Part shown: positions 1 to 7,345 of the stretch, one piece after another
Layout of the letters: every line of letters starts with the position of its first letter
Numbering within the stretch: the first letter of the stretch is position 1
Assembly (NCBI GenBank): GCA_016714985.1
Contig: JADKBS010000015.1
Span: 62,001 to 126,000, forward strand
Direction of reading: 5' to 3'
Length of the DNA stretch: 64,000 nucleotides
From: Saprospiraceae bacterium
GTDB lineage: Bacteria > Bacteroidota > Bacteroidia > Chitinophagales > Saprospiraceae
Made by a program: the position numbers and the translations under genes
The notes under the pieces: model-generated
The model's database searches: none
Told to the model about the DNA's origin: nothing
The model's input: only the letters and a program-made list of their open reading frames with translations

Positions 1-608
1 CTCCGCATAAAGATGGCACCACCGAATTGTCGGGCATAATTTCCGATAAATTTACAATGCAATAATACTGGCCTTGAATCTTCAACAGTGGAATTCCCAA
101 TAAGGTAAGCACCACCTCCGCTTTTGGTCCTGCCCTGTACTGGTTCTGTGGGTATTTGACTGTCAGCGTTGCCGCCCGTTATCGTAAACCCATCCAATAC
201 CGTGGTGGAGTCCACAGTGATGGAAAAAATGACGTTGTAGGAATTGTCGGTGCTGTCGCCCTGCACCCCGATGTCCCCGCTTAGGATGGTCGGGTTGGCC
301 GACCAGTCCCGCTGGCTTAGCTGGGATTCGTTGCCCCAAAAACCACCGAACATCCTAACGCCGTTCCTTAAGTTGAAGGAAATATGTCGGTCATTTGTGG
401 CCGTGGGAAGGTAGGTGCCCTTGGCCACCCATAAGGTGTCGCCATAATCGGCGGCGTTTAGGGCGGCTTTCAAATCGTGGAACGCATGTTGCCAGGCACT
501 GCCGTTGTTGTTGCCGCCCTGGATGTTTGCATTGACATAAATAATGGTTGCTTGTAGGTCATTTGCGGCAAATACTGCCATTGTGAGGAGGAAAAGGTAT
601 CGCTTCAT
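1..608 (-). CDS. Right-handed parallel beta-helix surface protein, 3' part outside window
   Basis: Reading on the minus strand from the ATG at 608, the frame stays open for 202 codons to the window edge, so the C-terminus is missing. The protein begins with a signal peptide (MKRYLFLLTMAVFAANDLQA). The motif IYVNANIQGGNNNGSAWQHA and then GDTLWVAKGTYLPT follow, which is the entry region of the choice-of-anchor/pectin-lyase-like beta-helix proteins common in Bacteroidota. Near residue 140 comes VLDGFTITGGNAD, a typical helix rung. It is clearly paralogous to the gene at 58433-59446 and to the decayed copy at 59756-60163. The family is secreted or surface exposed; a specific substrate cannot be inferred. 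It lies downstream of, and in the same direction as, the gene at 722-4249, separated from it by a terminator. Confidence 0.85.
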   Translation of the reverse strand, partial: MKRYLFLLTMAVFAANDLQATIIYVNANIQGGNNNGSAWQHAFHDLKAALNAADYGDTLWVAKGTYLPTATNDRHISFNLRNGVRMFGGFWGNESQLSQRDWSANPTILSGDIGVQGDSTDNSYNVIFSITVDSTTVLDGFTITGGNADSQIPTEPVQGRTKSGGGAYLIGNSTVEDSRPVLLHCKFIGNYARQFGGAIFMR

Positions 609-639
609 GGGAAGTATTGTTTTTGAAATTGGGTTCGAT

Positions 640-697
640 AAAAAAATAGTCGCAGGCAATCCACGATGTCCGGCCTGACAGTTGGGACTGCCTGCGA
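640..697 (-). terminator. Intrinsic terminator of the 722-4249 gene
   Basis: Nine-base perfect inverted repeat TCGCAGGCA (650-658) and TGCCTGCGA (689-697). An A-run at 640-646 reads as a U-run on the minus strand, placed just after the stop codon at 722. Confidence 0.6.
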
Positions 698-721
698 TAT
701 AGATAAATTCCAGCGCTCTAG

Positions 722-3700
722 CTATTCTTTGACAATTTTACCAGACTCAACGGACTTGCCCGCCCTTACCTGCCAGGTGAAAACACCTGTGCCCCAGCGG
801 GAGGTCTTGTTGAAGATGATTTCCTGTCGGCCAGGGCCAGCGTATTCGTTCCAGGCAGCGACCAACCTGCCCAAGGCATCATAAACGGCCACGTCCACAT
901 AGTCAGCTTCCTTCAAGTCCACCACCAGCTTGAACTCGTTGGAAAAAGGGTTGGGGGAACCCGTCACTTTGAGCGGTTCCTTGGTGGCCTGGCCCGGCAA
1001 TATACTGCCGTTCGCCACGTGCCCTAAGCGAAGGCCATTGGCCTTGCCGTCGGCTTCAAAAGCCGCCCCGTTAAGTATCTTGTCGTCCAAACTGAAAAGG
1101 CCTGCAAGGTCGCCGAGGTTGGTTCTTGCCTTGAAACGGAGGCTGAACGAAGGCGCATCGCCCCTAAAGGCCAATGGTGCGCCATGTTCGTCGTACCACA
1201 GGACCCGCAATTTGCCGTCCTTTGCTTCGGTAAGGCCAAAATTGCCGATGCCCATCCCCGTCAGCTCAGAGGGTAAGGCCTCTATGAATTCTATTTGGGT
1301 AGGGTCGAAGCGAAGGCCTGCTTGCCAGGCTGAGAGGTCTGTGTTACCATTTATGTAAAAATCGACATCAATCATGTCTCCAGTTAACATACTTGATTTA
1401 TTGGGCAAATAAAACAAGTCTATGCTTGATTCGCCTCTTTCGTTTGTTTGATTGCCAGTGAAGCTGCTACAATAGGCGTGACTATTGTTCACGTCACCTA
1501 TTTTGATTGCCACGAAATCCAACGCAGGGAAAGGTGGTTCATTCAATTCATAAACGATACATTCTGGAAAAGCCGAAGCCCAAGGATTGTTTGGGTTAGG
1601 AAAAGCAAAAGCAGCATCCACAAAGCGCCAAGAGGTGTTGTTTGGAAAATTATCATTGATGAACAGTATCAATTGCCGAATTGCCACCAAATCAAAAGTG
1701 GTGGCAGAACCAGAATTATTGGCATCAGCTGCAATGATTTTGTATGGCGAATCCAACAATTCACTGCCCAAAATATGCTTGCTGATGAGCACCAAGTCAA
1801 AGGTTGATACGCCATCAAGGGGCCCCGAGTCTTTATAGGGAGTTACCGTAACTACTGCATTGCCCTCCATACAGTTTGCCGTGTTAATCTCGAACGAAAA
1901 TTGTCCATCATCACAGTCACCCGGCACGACTTGGTCGCAGCCCCCACCAAATCCTGTTAAAGCCGGCGTCCAACAGTTGGCAGCATTTGATTCCACATCA
2001 ATGAAAACACCTGATACGTTTGGGTTCTTAGGTATTTCAATACCATGCCCATTTTCATCTTGTCCTTGACCACTAAAAGTAATGTTCTGGCAAGGTGTAC
2101 AGAATTGGGCAGGCGACATGACAGTGGCATCGAGTGGGTGGCAAAAGGGCTCCCCAACCAGTTCCACCTCCGTCTCCATCTCAAACAGGGCGTCATCAAT
2201 GCACCCAGTGCCAAAAATGGATACATCAAAGAGCACAAATGAATTGGGAAGGTTGAGCCCCGCTGGGTTGTTCGAGCAATAGCTGAAATACACCGTATTT
2301 CCAAGCACATAATAGGCGCTACCTGAAGAAATACCTCCCGGCGGAACAGTAGGGGGGCAGGTGTTGCCGTTAAGTGTAGTACCGCTCACATTGCTAACAG
2401 AAAGGGATAAGTTGTCTGGGTTCAGCAACGTCAGCTTTACCTTGAAGCTCTTCCACCGTGGCGAACCAGTAGTCGAATTGGGCGCACCTGCCTTCGTCAG
2501 TCGGACCGAAATGGCCGCAATGCAGCCGGGAGGTTGGGCAATGGCGGAATTTTCAAGTGCAATGGTGGTATTGTTTTGGCAATAAGTACATTGATTGGTG
2601 ATTGGCAAGAAATTGCTTGCGCTTGCCTCATCCACCCTTGGGGCACAGGTCCCAGCTGGGGCAGTCCTGGTGATCGAAGCCGATTTGATGTCGATGGTTT
2701 GCAGTTGGGCACCTTGATTGCCTTGGTACACCACCCGGAAGGTTGCACCGTCGGACAATGCAACCGAATTCCCACCGTATAAAAAAGTTCCTGTACTGCG
2801 TTGGCAAATATCAGGACCACAAGGATTGGCCGTATTGGTAAAAGTCAAGGTAGCCCCAGGTATTGGTGTCGCAAAACTGGCAATGGCGAGGTTGCTGGTC
2901 TGGTTGCTTTCAAAATCGAGTTTAAGCCCAGTGATGTCCACAGCGGTTGGATTGCCGTTGGCATCCCTTACCTGTGCCACCAAATCAAAAGCCGATTGGC
3001 AGTTGAGGAGCGGCGGGTTGGCCAAGGTGACCGGCTTTAGGCTGAACTTGACAGAAGGAGAGCCAGTACAGTAAGGAATCCCTAGAAAGTCAACACTACA
3101 GCCAGCGTTGGTCAAGTTGCAACAAGTGCCGCCCAACCTCAATACCCGCAAAGTGTTCAATGTGATGTTGGCCTTCCCCAAAATATTGTTCAAACCTTCT
3201 GGTGGCTTGATGGTGAAGGCAAGGATTCGGAGCGTGGCACCGGCCAGTAGCGTGCCACCTCCCTCAATGGACCCAAAGCGGAAATAGTGGATGTTCCCGT
3301 TGTGCGATTCATCAACGGGGGCGTTGGTTGGCATGGTGTACTCCAGAAAATAGTTTTCTGGGTCAACAATAACCGGCAGCGTGCCATGCACGTCATCTAT
3401 GGTCAGTTTCAGAACAATATCCTGCAATACGGCCCCCGAACTGCCCGTATTGGTGATTTTCAGGTAACCTGGGACTTCGGCATGGTTGTTCGAAGTAAAG
3501 GTGTTGTTTGTCAAGGGGAAATCTGGCTCGCTCGAGAAACTGGCGACGAGGTCGTTCACCCCATTGTTGCAGGTGTTGGTTTGTGTAAAGTTTGCGGAAG
3601 AGCCTTGAATATTATTGCAAACTGTATTGCAGCCTGTTGCTTGCGGTTGGTTGATCCTCGCCTTAACGGTAGCCGTTATGTTCACAGTTCCGCTTTCGAC

Positions 3701-4249
3701 GACCACAAAAGCATCAAAAAATTTGTTCAATTCACTTCCTGTCGGAATTTGATAGGCCGACCCGTCGCACAAGATCCGCCAGTACAAAGTGGTTGGGTTT
3801 AGCACCTGTACTTTTGGTCCGTTGCTTCCAATCGGGAATTGATTGTCGTTCAGGACGGGGTCGAAAAAGCCATTTCCTGTCAGCGACACGGTTATTTCCA
3901 AGTCGTTGACCCAAAACGGCGATGGGCCTGCTGGTAGGTTCGGATAATGGAAATAAGACCTTCGCATTTGAATGAGGCAGTTACCAGAGTTAGGGACAGT
4001 TCCGTTACTGAACCTAAGCCCATCGTAATAACTACAACTGGTGGGAGCTTGTGCCTCTACCCGTTCAGAAAAGAAAAGAAAAGAAAAGAAAAGAAAAGAA
4101 AAGAAAGCATTTTGGCGACGCTTGCCGCCCTTCCAGAGAAAATTGATGTTTTCATAAAAATCGGTATTTAAAAAATTAAGTAATCGGTTGTGCATACGAC
4201 CAAAGGGCTTGGGCATAGCCGAGGAGGCCATGAAGGTGTTTTTTAACAA
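722..4249 (-). CDS. T9SS-exported multidomain protein with dockerin-like and cohesin-like modules
   Basis: 1175 residues from the first in-frame ATG. Order of parts: a hydrophobic signal segment at about residues 48-66 ending in ERVEAQ; several Cys-rich beta-sandwich segments (about 70-780); a dockerin-like region with two duplicated halves (about 800-915, motifs GVSTFDLVLISKHILG and DANNSGSATTFDLVAIRQLI, ending IGDVNNS); a cohesin-like beta sandwich (about 940-1080); and a Por-type T9SS sorting tail (about 1095-1175, starting GSPNPFSNEF). It is exported across the outer membrane by T9SS and probably attached to the surface. The start is uncertain. In-frame ATGs exist at 4249, 4231, 4216 and 4195, all giving an unusually long n-region, while the best-looking signal-peptide start (ATG at 4155) is in another frame because of the microsatellite at 4068-4106. 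A possible promoter (TTG, 19 bases, TACCTTGC) lies at 4276-4305. Confidence 0.85.
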   Translation of the reverse strand: MLKNTFMASSAMPKPFGRMHNRLLNFLNTDFYENINFLWKGGKRRQNAFFSFLFFSFLFFSERVEAQAPTSCSYYDGLRFSNGTVPNSGNCLIQMRRSYFHYPNLPAGPSPFWVNDLEITVSLTGNGFFDPVLNDNQFPIGSNGPKVQVLNPTTLYWRILCDGSAYQIPTGSELNKFFDAFVVVESGTVNITATVKARINQPQATGCNTVCNNIQGSSANFTQTNTCNNGVNDLVASFSSEPDFPLTNNTFTSNNHAEVPGYLKITNTGSSGAVLQDIVLKLTIDDVHGTLPVIVDPENYFLEYTMPTNAPVDESHNGNIHYFRFGSIEGGGTLLAGATLRILAFTIKPPEGLNNILGKANITLNTLRVLRLGGTCCNLTNAGCSVDFLGIPYCTGSPSVKFSLKPVTLANPPLLNCQSAFDLVAQVRDANGNPTAVDITGLKLDFESNQTSNLAIASFATPIPGATLTFTNTANPCGPDICQRSTGTFLYGGNSVALSDGATFRVVYQGNQGAQLQTIDIKSASITRTAPAGTCAPRVDEASASNFLPITNQCTYCQNNTTIALENSAIAQPPGCIAAISVRLTKAGAPNSTTGSPRWKSFKVKLTLLNPDNLSLSVSNVSGTTLNGNTCPPTVPPGGISSGSAYYVLGNTVYFSYCSNNPAGLNLPNSFVLFDVSIFGTGCIDDALFEMETEVELVGEPFCHPLDATVMSPAQFCTPCQNITFSGQGQDENGHGIEIPKNPNVSGVFIDVESNAANCWTPALTGFGGGCDQVVPGDCDDGQFSFEINTANCMEGNAVVTVTPYKDSGPLDGVSTFDLVLISKHILGSELLDSPYKIIAADANNSGSATTFDLVAIRQLILFINDNFPNNTSWRFVDAAFAFPNPNNPWASAFPECIVYELNEPPFPALDFVAIKIGDVNNSHAYCSSFTGNQTNERGESSIDLFYLPNKSSMLTGDMIDVDFYINGNTDLSAWQAGLRFDPTQIEFIEALPSELTGMGIGNFGLTEAKDGKLRVLWYDEHGAPLAFRGDAPSFSLRFKARTNLGDLAGLFSLDDKILNGAAFEADGKANGLRLGHVANGSILPGQATKEPLKVTGSPNPFSNEFKLVVDLKEADYVDVAVYDALGRLVAAWNEYAGPGRQEIIFNKTSRWGTGVFTWQVRAGKSVESGKIVKE
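4068..4106. repeat. Pentanucleotide microsatellite (GAAAA)7 in a signal-peptide coding region
   Basis: Seven perfect GAAAA units at 4068-4102 followed by GAAAG. On the coding (minus) strand it encodes the alternating F/S/L hydrophobic core of the signal peptide of the 722-4249 protein. Because 5 is not a multiple of 3, each unit gained or lost changes which upstream start codon is in frame. Confidence 0.95.
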
Positions 4250-4583
4250 GGTAGGTAATCAATTATTATTCGGCTGCAAGGTAAGCGGGTATCCCGAAAA
4301 TTCAAACTTGCGGGAAAAATTTAACATTTTTGGGCATAAAATAAAAACACTTCCAAATAAAACGGGGCTGTCGCAAAACATTGTATGGAGGAATCGCATT
4401 ACAATCGCATGGTATGGTGGTGGTGTGTTTCAGCTGTTTTTTCAAGGGTGCGGCTGCCGTTTGATGTACAATTTGAATTAAGATAGACGGTATAAGTAAT
4501 TGTTGAAAATTGTTGGGATTGTTATAATTGTTACAAGAGATTGAAAATCAGTTGATTATCCAGCTATCTTCCAGCGAAATAAC

Positions 4584-4625
4584 CTAAACTAATTTCATTT
4601 AAGTATTTCAATGAAATTAGTTTAG
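4584..4625 (-). terminator. 16-bp perfect hairpin downstream of the 4726-5775 gene
   Basis: Left arm CTAAACTAATTTCATT (4584-4599), exact inverse at 4610-4625, 10-base loop. It is AT-rich and lies about 100 bases after the stop codon of the minus-strand gene. A terminator is the simplest reading, but there is no clear U-run, so it may act in RNA stabilisation instead. Confidence 0.45.
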
Positions 4626-4667
4626 ATTTTGAATTTCCACAACGCATTGAAAAACAACGCTTTGCGT

Positions 4668-4700
4668 GAACTCGAAACTCGAAACTAACAACTCGAAACT
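4668..4700. repeat. Word array, unit CTCGAAACT
   Basis: Three imperfect copies of ACTCGAAACT separated by a variant (ACTAACA). It belongs to the same type of short-word intergenic array seen at about twenty other places in the window. Confidence 0.7.
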
Positions 4701-4725
4701 ACTTAGGTAATTAATAGAAAGTATA

Positions 4726-5775
4726 TCAACCGTTATCCCTATCAACCCTCAACCTCGCACCCGGCGATTCCAGCAGCTCCTTGGTGCTTCGCAATGCCTT
4801 GACGAACAGGTAGGGCACTATTGTCAGAATAGCTACGGTTTGAAAGGAGTAGGCACTTGGCAGGAATATCGCCAGTGCCACTTGCGTCAAAGTCCAGCCA
4901 TAAAGGAGCAGGCAGGCAGTGGGGTGTGTTAACAACTTGTCCGTGTAAAGGTGGTGGATATGTGTGCGGTCGGGTCTAAAAGGAGACTTTCCCTTTATTG
5001 TCCGCATGATGGCTACCTTGAACACATCTGCCACTGGCACCGAAACCACCGCCAGCACCAATGCATAATTAGAAATGGCAACCCCGTTGTTCTCGTTGCT
5101 GTTCAGAATGGCCAAGGCCATGACGGCGGTAAGGTAGCCGAGCACGGTGGAGCCGTTGTCGCCCATGAAAATCAGGGCTTTTTTCCCAAAATTAAAATTC
5201 AGGTAGCCGACCAAGGCGCCAGCAAAAGTGAAACAGGCCAATGCCATGTCGTACTGGCCTTGTTGCGCCAGCGCCATGCCAAACACCACGGAGGCGATTA
5301 CTCCCAAGCCACCTGCCAAGCCATTGATGCCATCAATCAGGTTGTAGGCATTGATGAGCAGGATGGTGAAAACGATGGTCGTGGCAGCGTCGAAGATTGG
5401 GTAGGCAGACAGGTTTAGGACGGAGAACCCCATCAAGTACAAGATGCCGCCAAGGATGGCGTGAACCAGGAACCGATAAGTCACCCGCAGCCCAAAAATA
5501 TCATCCATCAAACTGATGATGAACAATGGGATAGCCAATCCAAAGGCAGTCACGGCCTTTTCGGTGCCCGAATAAATCAGCAAAAGGATAGGAACGGAGA
5601 ATGCCCCGATGATGCCGATGCCACCGAAACTGCTGACCTGTTCCGAATGGGTTTTGCGTTCGTCGTTTGCCTCGAAAAGTCCCCGCTCCCTGGCCGTATG
5701 GATGATGACAGGCATGAGGCCAATGGACAGGAAACAGGCTGCTGTTGCATAGGTTAAGTATAAAGTGAGTTCCAT
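4726..5775 (-). CDS. Polyprenyl-phosphate sugar-1-phosphate transferase (WecA/TagO/MraY family)
   Basis: 349 residues, almost entirely hydrophobic with about ten membrane segments. It carries the family signatures: DDIFGLR near residue 91, NAYNLIDGINGLAGG near 142, MGDNGSTVLGY near 204 and RTHIHHLY near 269. These include the Asp pairs and the His motif that bind Mg and the nucleotide sugar. The family transfers a sugar phosphate (usually HexNAc-1-P) from a UDP-sugar to undecaprenyl phosphate at the inner membrane, the first step in building a lipid-linked glycan. It lies 28 bases after the glycosyltransferase at 5804-6973 on the same strand, so the two are probably co-transcribed. Together with the export genes at 11.9-24 kb this points to exopolysaccharide or O-antigen assembly. 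The exact sugar cannot be told. Confidence 0.9.
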   Translation of the reverse strand: MELTLYLTYATAACFLSIGLMPVIIHTARERGLFEANDERKTHSEQVSSFGGIGIIGAFSVPILLLIYSGTEKAVTAFGLAIPLFIISLMDDIFGLRVTYRFLVHAILGGILYLMGFSVLNLSAYPIFDAATTIVFTILLINAYNLIDGINGLAGGLGVIASVVFGMALAQQGQYDMALACFTFAGALVGYLNFNFGKKALIFMGDNGSTVLGYLTAVMALAILNSNENNGVAISNYALVLAVVSVPVADVFKVAIMRTIKGKSPFRPDRTHIHHLYTDKLLTHPTACLLLYGWTLTQVALAIFLPSAYSFQTVAILTIVPYLFVKALRSTKELLESPGARLRVDRDNG

Positions 5776-5803
5776 GTTCTAATTGTGTGGACCAAGCCTC
5801 GCA

Positions 5804-6973
5804 TCATGCAGCACTCTTCAAAGGCATGTACTGCTTGGTGGATTCGAGTGTAGGGACTCCAACCTCCCGCTCAATACCTTTAAAGGCCATTGCATATTTT
5901 TTACTGATGATAGACCATAAATAACGCATGTCGGCAATCCATTTCAGGTCGTGGGCAATTTGGCCGAGGTCGAGTTCGGGCAATTTTCGAAGTGCCGTGA
6001 TGATGTCCTCTGCGGTTTCAAAATAAATGGCCCGCTCTTGGGTCGTTATGCGGTTATAGACTGCACCAAAAGATAGCACTGGGAGGCCCAAGTACATGGC
6101 CTCCACCAAGGATGGGTTCGTGCCCCCAGCACTATGCCCATGCACGTACAAGGCACAGTTGGAGCGCAGCATGTTCAATTCGTCGTGCTGGTAGATTGGA
6201 TCGAGCAGGTAAAGGTTGCTGTATTGGAGGTAAATTTTTCTGAGGTCGTGCCCGTATTCGCTGTTTTCCCAATTGCCTACCAATACAAGCGGCATTTTAC
6301 CGTGACGGGCAAAAGCCTCCAGCACAAGGTGGATATTGTTCTCCGGTTCGATTCTACATACCTTGAAGGCATAATCTGCTGCGAGGAAAGGGTATTTTCT
6401 GTGGTGTTCTGGCTGCTTTTCGAAATGTTCCACGTGGTCGGCCCCGTATTCAATCAGGCGGCTTTCCACCCCATATATTTCCCGGACATATTGCTGGATG
6501 GCGGCGTTGTCCGTTATCACTTCATCGGCGAAGCGAACGGCAATGCCCTCACTGAAGCGTAGGAACTTTTTGGCAATGCCTTTCCATTTGCCCCGGCGCC
6601 ATTCCAGGCCGTCCACGTTGACGACAACTTGTTTGCGAGGAGCAAGCATCTTAAAGACAGGAAGAAATAAACAACCTGATACACCCAGCACCAGCATCAC
6701 ATCCATGAAGAATAGGGCGTGTACCATCGAAACGATGTCGTAGATGATGCTCTGAACGCCGTTGGCACTTACGGGCAGGTAAACCAGGCGGATACCTTTC
6801 CATTCCTTTACACGCTCATGCCTTGCATAGTTGGTAGCGCTGCAATATACCGTCGTCTGGTATTCGCTGGAAAGGTTGAGTGCCAGGTGCTCTGCGAGTG
6901 TTTCAAAGCCACCATATTTGGCAGGTACTCCGACAGTACCGATTATCCCAAGTTTGGGCTTGTTGTAATTCAT
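5804..6973 (-). CDS. Glycosyltransferase with DUF1972-type N-terminal domain (GT4-like)
   Basis: 389 residues. The N-terminus (KLGIIGTVGVPAKYGGFETL) is the hallmark of the DUF1972 rhamnosyl/glycosyltransferases of capsule and O-antigen loci. Residues about 190-370 form a GT-B C-terminal half with the donor-binding motif NPSLVEAMYLGLPVL near 284. It is cytoplasmic, adding a sugar to the lipid-linked intermediate begun by the neighbouring transferase (4726-5775), with which it forms a two-gene operon. The start ATG at 6973 is directly followed by the conserved strand, so the start is well placed. Acceptor and donor sugars are unknown. Confidence 0.88.
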   Translation of the reverse strand: MNYNKPKLGIIGTVGVPAKYGGFETLAEHLALNLSSEYQTTVYCSATNYARHERVKEWKGIRLVYLPVSANGVQSIIYDIVSMVHALFFMDVMLVLGVSGCLFLPVFKMLAPRKQVVVNVDGLEWRRGKWKGIAKKFLRFSEGIAVRFADEVITDNAAIQQYVREIYGVESRLIEYGADHVEHFEKQPEHHRKYPFLAADYAFKVCRIEPENNIHLVLEAFARHGKMPLVLVGNWENSEYGHDLRKIYLQYSNLYLLDPIYQHDELNMLRSNCALYVHGHSAGGTNPSLVEAMYLGLPVLSFGAVYNRITTQERAIYFETAEDIITALRKLPELDLGQIAHDLKWIADMRYLWSIISKKYAMAFKGIEREVGVPTLESTKQYMPLKSAA

Positions 6974-7345
6974 AGTTCAGTTTAGTATGTACCTGAACAC
7001 TAGCTTACAAAATGCCAAAATGCAAATTGCTGATTTTCAATATTTTATGAAATTTATTTCCCTGTTTTGTTCCCAATTTTGGAAACCGCATAAAATGGCG
7101 GGAAATATATTCAGCTTTAGTCAATCTTTTTGGGGGGTATTTTTCCTTCATTATGCCATGATCCATTGCAGTTTTTCAAGGTAATTCTCAGCATTAAAAT
7201 ATATTCAATGGCGTTCCCAAAAGCAAAAAAGCATTCCCAAAATTGGAAAATCAATTAGTTAATTATTGCCTAAATAATTGATAGTCAGTTATTTGTGAAA
7301 GTGGCTCGCATTTTTGTTATTATATTATTGAATCAAATAAGCGCA
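6974..7345. other. Divergent intergenic region
   Basis: 372 AT-rich bases between the divergent glycosyltransferase and NHL-protein genes; it must carry promoters for both. I see no exact TAnnTTTG element. Short related words (CCCAATTTTGGAAA near 7072 and CCCAAAATTGGAAAA near 7236) are the only structure noticed. Confidence 0.5.

Larger units (their letters stand above)
4250..4725. other. Intergenic region without a gene
   Basis: AT-rich 476-base spacer between the start of the dockerin/cohesin gene and the end of the sugar-phosphate transferase gene, both on the minus strand. It holds a candidate minus-strand promoter (4276-4305), a long hairpin (4584-4625) and a CTCGAAAC word array (4668-4700). 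No convincing ORF is seen; the 97-codon plus-strand frame at 4188 has no recognisable features. Confidence 0.6.

Noticed and set aside
4188..4481. 97-codon plus-strand ORF over the spacer upstream of the dockerin/cohesin gene
   Set aside because: It overlaps the probable promoter on the other strand; composition is unlike neighbouring genes.
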